This document shows positions 52,050-61,453 of a stretch of DNA of 64,000 nt, piece by piece. The stretch covers positions 107,882 through 171,881 of the forward strand of contig JAEEZS010000031.1 in NCBI GenBank assembly GCA_016291905.1. Direction: 5' to 3'. The translations under genes were made by a program, and so were the position numbers. Each line of letters starts with the position of its first letter. The first letter of the stretch is position 1. Under the pieces are notes generated by a model. That model had not been told where the DNA came from. It did not search any database and saw only the letters and a list, made by a program, of their open reading frames with translations. The stretch is from Bacteroidaceae bacterium. GTDB lineage: Bacteria > Bacteroidota > Bacteroidia > Bacteroidales > Bacteroidaceae.

Positions 52050-53687
52050 TTATTTCATATAGGTGTACCTATAATCTGTCGGGGTGACGAGAGTTTCCTT
52101 GATGCAACGGGGGAGCACCCAGCGAATGAGGTTGAATTCACCTCCGGCTTTGTCATTGGTGCCGCTGGCGCGGCTGCCGCCAAAGGGCTGCATGCCCACC
52201 ACGGCCCCCGTGGGACGGTCGTTGATGTAGAAGTTGCCAGCGGTGTAGCAGAGGTCGTCGGCAATCTTCTGCACGGCCTGGCGGTCGCGGCCGAAGACGG
52301 AGCCGGTGAGACCGTAAGGCGAGGTGGTATCAAGGAGGTGAACGGCTTCTTCCACCTTGTCATCATCGTAGGGCCAGACGGTGAGTACAGGACCGAAGAT
52401 TTCCTCCTCCATCGTCTTGAAGTGGGGATTGGTAGTCTCAATAACTGTAGGTCCAACGAAGTACCCCTTGCTCTTGTCGCGGTGTCCGCCCATGACAATC
52501 CGGGCGTCGGCAGCCTCCTCGGCGTAGCGGAGGTAGGAGTCGATGTTGTTCCATGAAACCTCGTCGATGACGGCATTGATGAAGTTCATCGGGTTGCAAA
52601 CGTCGCCCATAGTGACCTCTGCAGCCATGCGCTTCATCTCTTCCAGCACGGCAGGCCAGAGGCTCTTGGGTATGTACATGCGGCTTGCGGCAGAGCACTT
52701 CTGTCCTTGGAATTCGTAGGCACCAGTGAAGGCAGCCCACGCGACTTCCTTGACGGGGCTGGAGGGATGGACGAAGATGTAGTCCTTGCCACCCGTCTCG
52801 CCTACGAGGCGCGGATAACTGACATAGTTGGCAATATTCTCGCCCACGCTCTTCCAAAGACTCTGGAAGGTAGCGGTAGAGCCGGTGAAGTGTATTCCAG
52901 CGAGATTCTTGTCGGCGCAACAGATGCGGCCAATGAGCGAACCCTGACCAGGGAGGAAGTTCACCACGCCTGCGGGCAGGCCGGCCTCTTCGTAGAGCTT
53001 CATCAGGTAGTAGTTGCTGAGGGTAGCCGTCGAAGAGGGCTTCCAGATGGTCGTGTTGCCCATCAGCACGGGTGTCATGTTGAGGTTCGAGGCAATGGAG
53101 GTAAAGTTGAACGGTGTCACGGCCAGCACAAAGCCTTCGAGGGGGCGGTATTCAGTAGAGTCAATAACCCCGGCGCCGTCCTTGGGCTGGATGGCATAGA
53201 GCTTCGAGGCATAGTGTACGTTGTAACGGAAGAAGTCGATGGTCTCGCAGGCCGAGTCGATTTCTGCTTGGTAGATATTCTTGCTCTGTCCAAGCATGGT
53301 GGCGGCATTCATGATGGGGCGGTACTTGGTGGCAAGCAGTTCGGCACACTTCATGATGATGGCGGCGCGCACCGTCCAGTCGGTGTTGGCCCACTGTTTA
53401 TGAGCCTCCATGGCTGCATCGATGGCCATGCGGATTTCCTTTTCACCGGCCTTGTGGTAGCGGGCCAGGACGTGACCGTGGTCGTGCGGGCAAACCACAT
53501 CGGCCACATTACCCGTGCGGATTTCCTTCCCTCCGATGATGAGGGGGATATCGACCACGGTGTTCATCTGACGCTCCAGCTCAGCTTCGAGGGCGATGCG
53601 CTCAGGTGAGCCTTTCAAATACACTTTTACCGGTTCGTTGGCCGGAACGGGGAATTGTACAATAGCATTTTTCATGTGACTAAACAA
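52050..53687 (-). CDS. pruA: 1-Pyrroline-5-carboxylate (glutamate semialdehyde) dehydrogenase
   Basis: A 545-residue aldehyde dehydrogenase of the P5C dehydrogenase type, oxidising glutamate semialdehyde to glutamate with NAD+. TPFNFTSIASNLNMTPVLMGN, the catalytic Glu in VGETGGKDYIF and the catalytic Cys in FQGQKCSAASRMYIP are visible, plus the C-terminal QPFGGSRASGTNDKAGG. Length and motifs fit the stand-alone enzyme, not bifunctional PutA. It gives the locus the second step of proline or hydroxyproline breakdown. It follows asd by 21 bases and abuts the CotH-like gene. Confidence 0.95.
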   Translation of the reverse strand: MFSHMKNAIVQFPVPANEPVKVYLKGSPERIALEAELERQMNTVVDIPLIIGGKEIRTGNVADVVCPHDHGHVLARYHKAGEKEIRMAIDAAMEAHKQWANTDWTVRAAIIMKCAELLATKYRPIMNAATMLGQSKNIYQAEIDSACETIDFFRYNVHYASKLYAIQPKDGAGVIDSTEYRPLEGFVLAVTPFNFTSIASNLNMTPVLMGNTTIWKPSSTATLSNYYLMKLYEEAGLPAGVVNFLPGQGSLIGRICCADKNLAGIHFTGSTATFQSLWKSVGENIANYVSYPRLVGETGGKDYIFVHPSSPVKEVAWAAFTGAYEFQGQKCSAASRMYIPKSLWPAVLEEMKRMAAEVTMGDVCNPMNFINAVIDEVSWNNIDSYLRYAEEAADARIVMGGHRDKSKGYFVGPTVIETTNPHFKTMEEEIFGPVLTVWPYDDDKVEEAVHLLDTTSPYGLTGSVFGRDRQAVQKIADDLCYTAGNFYINDRPTGAVVGMQPFGGSRASGTNDKAGGEFNLIRWVLPRCIKETLVTPTDYRYTYMK

Positions 53688-53708
53688 TTATTATAGGGTT
53701 ATATGTGC

Positions 53709-54737
53709 TTATTTTTCATTCTTAATCAGATATTCCGCAATCTGGACGGCATTGAGGGCGGCGCCTTTGCGGATCTGGTCGCCCACAATCCAGAACGACA
53801 GCCCGCAGTCGTCGGTGAGGTCCTTGCGGATACGGCCCACGTACACGGGGTCTTTGCCCGAGAGGAAGAGCGGCATGGGGTACTCGGTGGGGATGCCATC
53901 GATTTGTTGCTTGTCTCCTGGATTGTCCATCAGCACCACGCCCTTGGACTGGGCAAAGGCTTCGCGTGCCTCGGCAACGGAGACGGGACGCTCCGTCTCC
54001 ACCCATAGAGCCTCGCTGTGGCTGCGCAGGGCAGGCACACGGACGCAGGTGGCGCTGACGCGGACGTCCGAGTGCATGATTTTGCGTGTCTCGTTATACA
54101 TCTTCATCTCCTCCTTCGTATAGCCATTGTCGGTAAACACGTCTATTTGCGGGATTAGGTTGAAGGCCAGCTGATAGGCGAATTTGTTGACGGTGACAGG
54201 CTTCTCGGCCAGTACCTGACGATATTGTTCGTAGAGCTCGGCCATAGCTTGTGCTCCGGCACCGCTGGCTGCCTGATAGGTACTGACGTGGACGCGCCGG
54301 ATGTGGCTGAGTCCTTCAATGGCTTTCAGGGCCACGACCATCTGGATGGTGGTGCAATTGGGGTTGGCAATGATGCCACGCGGACGGACAAGTGCATCGG
54401 CGGCGTTCACCTCGGGGACGACCAAAGGAACGTCGTCATCCATGCGGAAAGCACTGCTGTTGTCAATCATCACGGCGCCATGTTTCGTGATGGTGTCGGC
54501 AAACGTCCGCGACGTGCCCGCTCCGGCAGAGACAAAGGCGTAATCGACTCCACGAAAATCATCGTTTTCCTGAAGCAGCTGCACCTTTATTTCCTTACCT
54601 CGGAAGGCGTAGGTGCGCCCGGCACTGCGCTCACTACCAAATAGTAATAACTCATCAACGGGGAACTCCCGCTCACTTAACACACGGAGCAATTCCTGCC
54701 CCACGGCGCCGCTGGCGCCCACTATGGCTATTCTCAT
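53709..54737 (-). CDS. asd: Aspartate-semialdehyde dehydrogenase
   Basis: A 342-residue enzyme of the lysine/threonine/methionine pathway, reducing aspartyl phosphate to the semialdehyde. I start at ATG 54737 ([17 protein letters not shown]), the NADP-binding loop, instead of an ATG 23 codons upstream that would overlap the divergent gene. The catalytic Cys is in [13 protein letters not shown] near 126-138; [17 protein letters not shown] is also typical. It is the first gene of the long minus-strand run. The divergent antiporter starts 120 bases away; each side has only a variant -7 box (TAnCTTCG). Confidence 0.95.
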   Translation of the reverse strand: MRIAIVGASGAVGQELLRVLSEREFPVDELLLFGSERSAGRTYAFRGKEIKVQLLQENDDFRGVDYAFVSAGAGTSRTFADTITKHGAVMIDNSSAFRMDDDVPLVVPEVNAADALVRPRGIIANPNCTTIQMVVALKAIEGLSHIRRVHVSTYQAASGAGAQAMAELYEQYRQVLAEKPVTVNKFAYQLAFNLIPQIDVFTDNGYTKEEMKMYNETRKIMHSDVRVSATCVRVPALRSHSEALWVETERPVSVAEAREAFAQSKGVVLMDNPGDKQQIDGIPTEYPMPLFLSGKDPVYVGRIRKDLTDDCGLSFWIVGDQIRKGAALNAVQIAEYLIKNEK

Positions 54738-54857
54738 TTTATTTCTTTCGACGAATGGTTTCTTTTTCGGCTGCGAAGATAACATAAAAAAGTGAAACCT
54801 GTACACGCTTGTTCAAAAAAAATTCGTACCTTCGCAGCCCGAATAGGTTTGCAAAAC

Positions 54858-56891
54858 ATGATAACCGACCCGACGCTTATTTTTGCGGTGGTGCTGGCCA
54901 TCATCCTGACGGTGCCTCTGGTATCGCGTAAGCTGCGCATTCCCCATTTGGTGGGAATGATTGTGGCGGGTGTGATTGTGGGTGAGCACGGGCTGGGGCT
55001 GTTGGCACGCGACAGCAGTTTCGAGCTCTTCGGCAAGGTGGGGCTCTACTACATCATGTTCCTCGCCAGTCTTGAGCTGGACATGGAGGGGTTGAAGAAA
55101 AACCGCCGCCGAGGCATTGTCTTCGGCATCCTCACCTTCCTCATTCCTTTTGCTGTGGGATTCCCCGTCGGCCTCTGGCTGTTGAGGCTGTCGGTGCCCG
55201 CCTCGCTGTTGCTGGCTTGCATACTGGCATCGCACACGCTGGTTAGCTACCCCATTGCAGGGCGCTACGGACTGGGGCGTACGGACTGCGTGACCATTGC
55301 CGTCTGCGGCACTATGATTGCCCTGCTGCTTGCCCTCGTCATCCTTGCCTTCATTCCGGCTGGCGTGGAGGGGAGGCTGGCGCCTTCGTTCCTGTTGTGG
55401 ATGGGGGCAAAGACGACCCTCTATGCACTCATCATCTTCCTTGTTTACCCAAAGCTGACGCGCTGGTTCTTCAAACGTTTCGGCGACAACATTACGCAGT
55501 TTATCTTTGTGATGACGCTGATGATACTGAGCGCAGCCATGGCCGATGCGGCGGGGTTGGAGGGGTTGCTAGGTGCCTTCCTTGCCGGATTGGTGCTCAA
55601 CCGCTATATCCCCCACGTTTCGCCCCTTATGAACCGTATCGAGTTCGTCGGCAACGCCCTTTTCATTCCCTACTTCCTCATCAGTGTGGGCATGCTCATC
55701 AACATCTCGGCTCTCTGGCAGTCACCCGCTGGCATTGTTGTCATCGGCGTGATGCTGATCACGGCTGTTGCCACCAAGTGGGGTGCAGCATGGCTGACAC
55801 AGAAGATGCTGAAACTGAAGGACTACGAGCGAGAGATGCTTTTCGGCCTCAGCTCGGCGCATGCCGCCGGAGCGCTGGCTATGGTGATGGTGGGCACACG
55901 CCTTGTCCAGGCTAACGGCATGCCCGTCATGGACGACAACGTGCTGAACGGCGTTGTGGCCATGATACTCGGCTCGTGCATCGTCAGCTCCGTTGCCACC
56001 GAGCGAGCAGCCTTCCGTACCGCCAAGGCTGCCGCCGAGCAGCCCACCCCTCAGGGGCAGATGACAGAGAAACTGATGGTGGCCATCAATAACCCCGATA
56101 ACGTGGAGGAACTAATGAGCACCGCCATCCTTATGCGTGGCCCAAAGGCGACCGGAAGCATTGTGGCACTGCATGTTTCCATCGACGGCATCGACTCTGA
56201 ACGGCGGCAGGAGAAGGGGCGCGAGAACCTGCGCCGTGCCGCAGCTATCGGAGCCTCGGCCGACGTGCCAGTTATCACCCAGAACCGCCTCGGCACCAAT
56301 CCCGCAGGCAGTATCCTCCATGCCTTCAAGGAGTCCGATGCCACTGAGCTCATCCTGGGTCTGCACCATCGTCACGGCTTCGCCGATTCATTCCTTGGCA
56401 ACACGCTGAGCAGCATCATCGGGGGCACCCACCGCCAGGTGGTCATCATGAAACACCTCATGCCCATCAACGTCATCCATCGTATTGTAGTCGCCGTCCC
56501 TGCTGAGGCCGAAAGCGAAGTGGGCTTCTATCGCTGGTTGGAACGCATCTGTCGCATGGGCGAGCAACTGGGCTGCCGTGCCGATTTCCACGGACACCCA
56601 CAGACGCTTCGTCTGGTGAGCGACTACATACGCACCCGTCATCCCAACATGCGCTTCCAGTTGATTGACATGCCCGACTGGAACGATCTGCTCACCACCA
56701 CTGAAAACCTCAGCTTTGACCACCTCTTTGTTCTGGTCAGCGCCCGCAGGGGCAGCCTCTCGTGGCAGCCTTCGTTCGACAACCTGCCCAATCAGCTAAT
56801 GAAGTACTTCATGGGTAATAGTCTGATGATTATCTATCCCGAGCAGCGCAGCGACGTCCTCTCCACCACCTTCACCAATCCCATCCCATGA
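54858..56891 (+). CDS. Kef/CPA2-type cation:proton antiporter with a C-terminal cytosolic domain
   Basis: A 677-residue membrane protein, started at ATG 54858 (MITDPTLIFAVVLAIILTVPL); an upstream in-frame ATG at 54792 would put a charged extension before the first span. About 12 membrane spans cover residues 1-385 (for example LVGMIVAGVIVGEHGLGLL, LEGLLGAFLAGLVLNRYIP). The last 270 residues are soluble and contain a universal-stress-like fold (GSIVALHVSIDG, ATELILGLHHRHGFADSFLGN). It probably exchanges Na+ or K+ for protons, with the soluble domain as regulator. The stop overlaps the tcdA start (ATGA). Confidence 0.88.
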   Translation: MITDPTLIFAVVLAIILTVPLVSRKLRIPHLVGMIVAGVIVGEHGLGLLARDSSFELFGKVGLYYIMFLASLELDMEGLKKNRRRGIVFGILTFLIPFAVGFPVGLWLLRLSVPASLLLACILASHTLVSYPIAGRYGLGRTDCVTIAVCGTMIALLLALVILAFIPAGVEGRLAPSFLLWMGAKTTLYALIIFLVYPKLTRWFFKRFGDNITQFIFVMTLMILSAAMADAAGLEGLLGAFLAGLVLNRYIPHVSPLMNRIEFVGNALFIPYFLISVGMLINISALWQSPAGIVVIGVMLITAVATKWGAAWLTQKMLKLKDYEREMLFGLSSAHAAGALAMVMVGTRLVQANGMPVMDDNVLNGVVAMILGSCIVSSVATERAAFRTAKAAAEQPTPQGQMTEKLMVAINNPDNVEELMSTAILMRGPKATGSIVALHVSIDGIDSERRQEKGRENLRRAAAIGASADVPVITQNRLGTNPAGSILHAFKESDATELILGLHHRHGFADSFLGNTLSSIIGGTHRQVVIMKHLMPINVIHRIVVAVPAEAESEVGFYRWLERICRMGEQLGCRADFHGHPQTLRLVSDYIRTRHPNMRFQLIDMPDWNDLLTTTENLSFDHLFVLVSARRGSLSWQPSFDNLPNQLMKYFMGNSLMIIYPEQRSDVLSTTFTNPIP

Positions 56892-57610
56892 ACACTTGGC
56901 AGCAACGCACAGAACAGCTCTTTGGTGCTGAGAAGACAGAGCGCCTGCGCCGTGCCCACGTGCTGGTGGTGGGTGTTGGAGGTGTCGGAGCCTATGCGGC
57001 TGAGATGCTCTGCCGTGCCGGCATCGGCGAGATAACGATTGTGGATGCCGACACCGTGCAGCCGTCCAACATCAACCGTCAGCTCCCTGCGACGCACGCC
57101 ACCATTGGTCGTCTGAAGACGGACGTCATGCGCGAGCGCCTGCTTACCATCAATCCGTCCCTCATCCTTCACGCCCTTCCCTTGTACCTCACCGAAAACG
57201 ACATCCCAGCCCTGCTCGATACCCCGTTCACGTTTGTTGTCGATGCCATCGACACCATCGCCCCCAAGTGCGCCCTCATTGTCGAGGCTCACCGTCGGGC
57301 ACTCCCCATCGTCTCCAGCATGGGGGCAGGGGCCAAGAGCGATATCACGAAGGTGCAGTTTGCCCGCCTTGAGGACACCTACCACTGCGGCCTCAGCAAG
57401 GCCGTCCGTACAAGGCTGCGCGCCAAGGATAAAGACCTGCTAAAGACTCCCGTCGTGTTCTCTTCTGAGCAGGCCGACCGAGCTGCCATCGTCACTGTGG
57501 AGGACGAGCGAAATAAGAAGTCCACCACGGGCACCGTCAGCTACATGCCTGCTGTCTTCGGCTGCTTCCTTGCCGACTACGTCATCCGATACATAATCTC
57601 TAATTCCTGA
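56888..57610 (+). CDS. tcdA: tRNA threonylcarbamoyladenosine dehydratase
   Basis: A 240-residue ThiF/MoeB-fold ATP-dependent enzyme that cyclises t6A to ct6A in tRNA. The nucleotide-binding [17 protein letters not shown] is at about 25-41. It is followed by [31 protein letters not shown] and [15 protein letters not shown]. Length fits TcdA rather than MoeB/ThiF (no zinc CxxC pairs). It is translationally coupled to the antiporter by ATGA and stands 7 bases before the ABC ATPase gene. Confidence 0.9.
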   Translation: MNTWQQRTEQLFGAEKTERLRRAHVLVVGVGGVGAYAAEMLCRAGIGEITIVDADTVQPSNINRQLPATHATIGRLKTDVMRERLLTINPSLILHALPLYLTENDIPALLDTPFTFVVDAIDTIAPKCALIVEAHRRALPIVSSMGAGAKSDITKVQFARLEDTYHCGLSKAVRTRLRAKDKDLLKTPVVFSSEQADRAAIVTVEDERNKKSTTGTVSYMPAVFGCFLADYVIRYIISNS

Positions 57611-57617
57611 ACATAAA

Positions 57618-58280
57618 GTGATTACTTTATCAAACATCACCAAGTCTTTCGGCTCGCTACAAGTGTTGCGCGGAATCGACCTGACCGTTGCCGACAGCGA
57701 AGTCGTCAGCATCGTCGGTCCCAGTGGAGCGGGAAAAACCACCCTGCTGCAAATCATCGGTACGCTCGACCGCCCCGATACGGGCACCGTCGTCATCGAC
57801 GGCACCGACGTCTGCCGCTTGCGCGAGAAACCACTCTCTGCTTTCCGCAACACCCACATCGGCTTTGTCTTCCAGTTCCACCAGCTATTACCCGAGTTCA
57901 CCGCCGAGGAGAACGTCATGATGCCCGCCCTCATTGCCGGGCACTCCATGCACGATGCACGTGCGCAGGCTGGCGAGCTGCTTGATTTCCTCGGCCTTGC
58001 CGAGCGTGCCGACCATAAGCCCTCGGAGCTTTCGGGTGGGGAGAAGCAGCGCGTGGCCGTGGCCCGTGCCCTCATCAACCATCCCTCCGTCATTCTGGCC
58101 GACGAGCCTTCCGGCAGCCTCGACACGCAGAACAAGCAAGAGCTCCATCAGCTCTTCTTCGACCTTCGTGAGCGTTTCCACCAGACCTTTGTCATCGTCA
58201 CTCACGACGAGAGCCTCGCCGCCCTCACCGACCGTACCATCCGTCTTGTCGACGGGCGCATTGTCAGCGGCACCAACTAA
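57618..58280 (+). CDS. LolD-like ABC transporter ATP-binding protein
   Basis: A 220-residue ABC ATPase. Walker A is [12 protein letters not shown] at about 36-47, the Q-loop is near [10 protein letters not shown], the signature [15 protein letters not shown] near 138-152 and Walker [10 protein letters not shown] near 159-167. The start is GTG at 57618. It is of the LolD/MacB/FtsE type that partners FtsX-like permeases. No permease is on its own strand; two FtsX-like permeases lie 0.7 kb downstream on the opposite strand. Lipoprotein release is the usual role, but the partner here is unproven. Confidence 0.88.
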   Translation: MITLSNITKSFGSLQVLRGIDLTVADSEVVSIVGPSGAGKTTLLQIIGTLDRPDTGTVVIDGTDVCRLREKPLSAFRNTHIGFVFQFHQLLPEFTAEENVMMPALIAGHSMHDARAQAGELLDFLGLAERADHKPSELSGGEKQRVAVARALINHPSVILADEPSGSLDTQNKQELHQLFFDLRERFHQTFVIVTHDESLAALTDRTIRLVDGRIVSGTN

Positions 58281-58458
58281 AACAAAAAAGGGATTAACCT
58301 ACATGGTTTTTTCTATCTTTCTCATCACTTTTTCTTGGTTTTTATCGATGTAAAAACACTCTTTTCCAAAGAAAAAGAAAGAGAATACGATGTTACAATC
58401 TGTAAGCAATGCTTCTTTATGGGTCGTTTGCCCGCTCCCTGACAGCAGGTTTGCTGCG

Positions 58459-58884
58459 CGGCTGACAACCTCCGAACCCCCGATTCCACTATAGAAGTGC
58501 CGCCTGCTGGGCGGTTTCCTTTTTGGGTCGTCATTCGGTGGGGAGGTTTTTGCGTTGAGGACTTACGGATTGTAACCTTTTTTGCCAATAGAATCAGCTT
58601 CTATTTCCGCAGAAGCTGCTTCTGCGGCGCCAGATGCTTGGGCTGTGACGCCAGCCCCTTGGTTTGAGCGCACAGCGCAATGCGCTACGGGCACGACGCA
58701 GTGCGTGCGCAGACGAACGCAGTGCGCGCGCGAATGGACGCAGTGCGTTTTCGGACAATTCGCACTGCGTTTTGGGCGTAACGTTTGACAAAAAAACTGT
58801 AAGCAGACATTGAAAAAAGACCTCGGCGGCTGACAACCCAAAAAGGTAACCGCCCAGCAGGCGGCACTTCTATAGTGGAATCGG
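58459..58884. repeat. Intergenic inverted-repeat element, copy B
   Basis: The terminal inverted repeats are 53 bases, 58481-58533 and 58831-58883; the outer 36 bases match perfectly and only a few inner bases differ. The left flank from 58459 aligns gap-free with copy A (23240). The inside holds a perfect 10-bp hairpin (58607-58616 with 58618-58627), the 14-mer shared with 37628, and a 31-base block (58633-58663) shared with copy A in flipped sense. An ACGCAGTGCG-type tandem repeat spans about 58674-58770. A plus-strand frame at 58582-58788 (68 codons) shares DAWAVTP with copy A. It occupies most of the 720-base gap at 58281-59000, where I see no other gene. Confidence 0.85.
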
Positions 58885-58986
58885 CACTTCGCAACCCGTC
58901 ACAAAAGCCGAAAATCCGTGCCCAAGACAACCATTGACCAAACAGCTTTCAATTTATAATTCATTCTTCATTTTTCATTCTTCATT

Positions 58987-58999
58987 GCGACGAAGTCGC
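58987..58999 (-). terminator. GCGAC/GTCGC hairpin after the first permease gene
   Basis: GCGAC-GAA-GTCGC directly follows the minus-strand stop, then a degenerate AATGAAGAATGAAAAATGAAG repeat. The same hairpin plus repeat stands after the second permease gene near 61413-61453, so the gene ends were duplicated with the genes. The stem is short and no T-run follows, so termination is uncertain. Confidence 0.45.
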
Positions 59000-59000
59000 C

Positions 59001-61406
59001 TCACTCGCTCTTGATGACGTCGGCGGGACGCTCATAAGCCGCCTTCATAATACGGACACATATCGTGGAGCCGATAAGGAGAAGCAAACCTACAAAAATA
59101 AAAAGATAAAGGCAAATGCCAATGGTCGTGCGGTTAACGTATTGCTCCAGCCACAGGTGCATGACGACATAACCGATAATGAATGTAATGAAGGAACTGA
59201 CGACGTATATCCTGCCGTATTCTTTGACAAGCATATAGAGGATGTCCTTCACTTTCGCGCCATGTACTTTGCGGATGGCAATCTCCTTGCGGCGTTGACG
59301 GCAGGTCAGTGTGACGATGTTATAGATGCTGAACACGGCTATGAGGATACAGGCCACAGTAATCATGTTCAGCAACCGCGAAAGATTGTCCTCGGACGCC
59401 ATCATCTCGGCCAGCAAGTCCTCGCCGAACTCCAGTTCCCAGACCATTTCGGGATGGCGCTCCATCATGGCGCTGACTTGATTCACGATGTCGTCCCTCT
59501 GTGTTTCGACGAAGGAAAAGGCGATGACGTTGGTGGTGGCAGAACGGATGTAAGCGGGACGAGGCGTCAGTACATAGTGGTTGTTGCCGTCGAAATTCGC
59601 GTTTTCCCACCGGATGTCCTTGATGACGCTGGCAACGGTGACCGTATGCTCGCCGTCATTCAACTGTATTTTCATGGTCTGTCCTACGGCCTGCTTCATT
59701 CCCAGCAGGTCGCGCACGCTTTCAGTGATGACGATTTGTCCGTCAACCCAGTTCTCTTTGTTAGGCAGTTCCCCTTCGAGCGTCGTGAACCCGCATACGC
59801 TGCTGCTGGGGTCGGGTACCCAGCCCCACACTCCGTCCTTCCATTCGTCGGCCTCCGTACGGCGAATTTTCTGCGGAAGGTTAGCCTGATAGCCCTGCAG
59901 GAAAAACTCTCCTTCGGTCTGCACTTCTTCTACGCCGGGAATGGCCTCCAGCTCACGGGGTAAGTCTGCGTCGCGGATGGCAGCCGTCAGTTGATAGTAG
60001 TAGTCCATCTTCACGCTCTGGGGGTCCAATCCCTTCACCGTGAGCAACGCCGTGTTCTTGTAGGCAATGCCCCAATCGGTCGTCCTAAGATAGCGCAGCT
60101 GCTTCAGGTTAACCATAGCACAGAAAATCAAAAAGACGCTGATGCTTATCAGAACGCCTGAGTTTACAGCATTGTACTTTCGGTTAGAGGTGTAAGTGCC
60201 TTTTGCGGTGAGGGACAGCGCCTTTTTCCTCATGATGGAAACAGCTATGACACAAAGGACGAACGACACGGCCACCACTGCAAGCAGCACCCAAACAGTG
60301 TTTGACAGGACATACGCTTTCTCGCTGATGTTCGCATAGATTTCAAACCTTTCATACAAAGCCCATACGACAAAGAAGCCGGCACCAGCCGACGTCAGCA
60401 ACATCACCAAAACTTCCCAAGAGAACATGGCCGTCAAATCCCTGCCCCTTGCTCCACACATTTTTCTCAGCGTCATCTCCTGCCGGCGATAGCGAATGCG
60501 GTTCAGGAAGAAGGAGAGCAGGTTAGCCAGCGCACTTATGAAAAGTATTAGACTGATTAAGAAAAAAGCCCGTATATGGTTGTAGCTGAGAGGGGATTTG
60601 CTGTTGAAGCCGAGCCGGTGTGCCTTTGAAAGCGGCATCGGCGCCATGGACATGTTATCCTCGATGCCCTCCTCCGAATAGTGGGCGGCCTTGTAGGAGA
60701 AGGAATCAAACACACCCCGCCCTGATACAAGCTTAAACACATAATTGCCGGCCATATTCATCTGCGGGCGCTGTTGGACGGTTATCATGTCCGCAGCCAA
60801 CACAGAGTGCTTCGGCATGTCGGCAAAGACAGCCACGACGGTACGCTCGAAATTACTCCGCGTGCTGAAGAACGAAACCTTCTGCCCTATGGGGTCCGTC
60901 TGGCCGAACCACTCGCGTGCCGACGACTCAGACAGCGCTATGGCATCTCTGTCTGCCTGCGACAAGAAGGAAAGGCTTCCCTGAACCAATCGGAGGGGGA
61001 AGATGCCCTGAAAGCATGTGTCCGTCTGTAGGTAGCGGGCTTTCTTCTTCGCGCCGTTTATGAGCACGGTGGCATCTGCGAAACTGGTCAATGTACTTGC
61101 TTCCACCTCGGGCATGGATTCACTCTCCTGTACAAATCTGCCCAATGTGGCCAGAGGGGAAACCCCTATTTTGGTGCCCAGCATTTCATACAGCACCTGG
61201 ATGTCGTTTGGGCGCATCATATACAGTTTTTTCGCATCGGCGTGGAACGTGTCGTACGTGTTTTCATACCGCAGCCACAGCGTCGAGAACACAACGAATG
61301 CGAAACTTACGGAAAGGCTGATGACGAAAAAGATGCTTTGTGAACGGAACTTCCTCATGTTCCGAAACGCCAACGAAAAGTAATGAGCCAACAATTCTCG
61401 TTTCAT
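59001..61406 (-). CDS. MacB/FtsX-type ABC transporter permease
   Basis: An 801-residue inner-membrane permease. I start at ATG 61406 (MKRELLAHYFSLAFRNMRKF), matching the start of its paralogue; a start 6 codons earlier lies in a simple AATGAAGAATG repeat. The first span is at about 20-42 and a MacB-type periplasmic domain at about 45-275. FtsX-like spans lie near 280-305, 330-355 and 370-395, with another near 420-440. A second periplasmic domain covers about 450-660, and three last spans near 680, 730 and 770 (CRQRRKEIAIRKVHGAKVKDIL) complete it. Such permeases export lipoproteins, antimicrobials or peptides; substrate unknown. No ATPase is adjacent on this strand. Confidence 0.88.
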   Translation of the reverse strand: MKRELLAHYFSLAFRNMRKFRSQSIFFVISLSVSFAFVVFSTLWLRYENTYDTFHADAKKLYMMRPNDIQVLYEMLGTKIGVSPLATLGRFVQESESMPEVEASTLTSFADATVLINGAKKKARYLQTDTCFQGIFPLRLVQGSLSFLSQADRDAIALSESSAREWFGQTDPIGQKVSFFSTRSNFERTVVAVFADMPKHSVLAADMITVQQRPQMNMAGNYVFKLVSGRGVFDSFSYKAAHYSEEGIEDNMSMAPMPLSKAHRLGFNSKSPLSYNHIRAFFLISLILFISALANLLSFFLNRIRYRRQEMTLRKMCGARGRDLTAMFSWEVLVMLLTSAGAGFFVVWALYERFEIYANISEKAYVLSNTVWVLLAVVAVSFVLCVIAVSIMRKKALSLTAKGTYTSNRKYNAVNSGVLISISVFLIFCAMVNLKQLRYLRTTDWGIAYKNTALLTVKGLDPQSVKMDYYYQLTAAIRDADLPRELEAIPGVEEVQTEGEFFLQGYQANLPQKIRRTEADEWKDGVWGWVPDPSSSVCGFTTLEGELPNKENWVDGQIVITESVRDLLGMKQAVGQTMKIQLNDGEHTVTVASVIKDIRWENANFDGNNHYVLTPRPAYIRSATTNVIAFSFVETQRDDIVNQVSAMMERHPEMVWELEFGEDLLAEMMASEDNLSRLLNMITVACILIAVFSIYNIVTLTCRQRRKEIAIRKVHGAKVKDILYMLVKEYGRIYVVSSFITFIIGYVVMHLWLEQYVNRTTIGICLYLFIFVGLLLLIGSTICVRIMKAAYERPADVIKSE

Positions 61407-61453
61407 ATTTTTTTCATTCTTCATTCTTCATTTTTCATTGCGACGAAGTCGCC

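Noticed and set aside
58325..58588. An 87-codon minus-strand frame in the left flank of element copy B
   Set aside because: It shares a few residues with the false PpiC extension only because both read through the same repeat ends; no initiation signal or folded-protein pattern.
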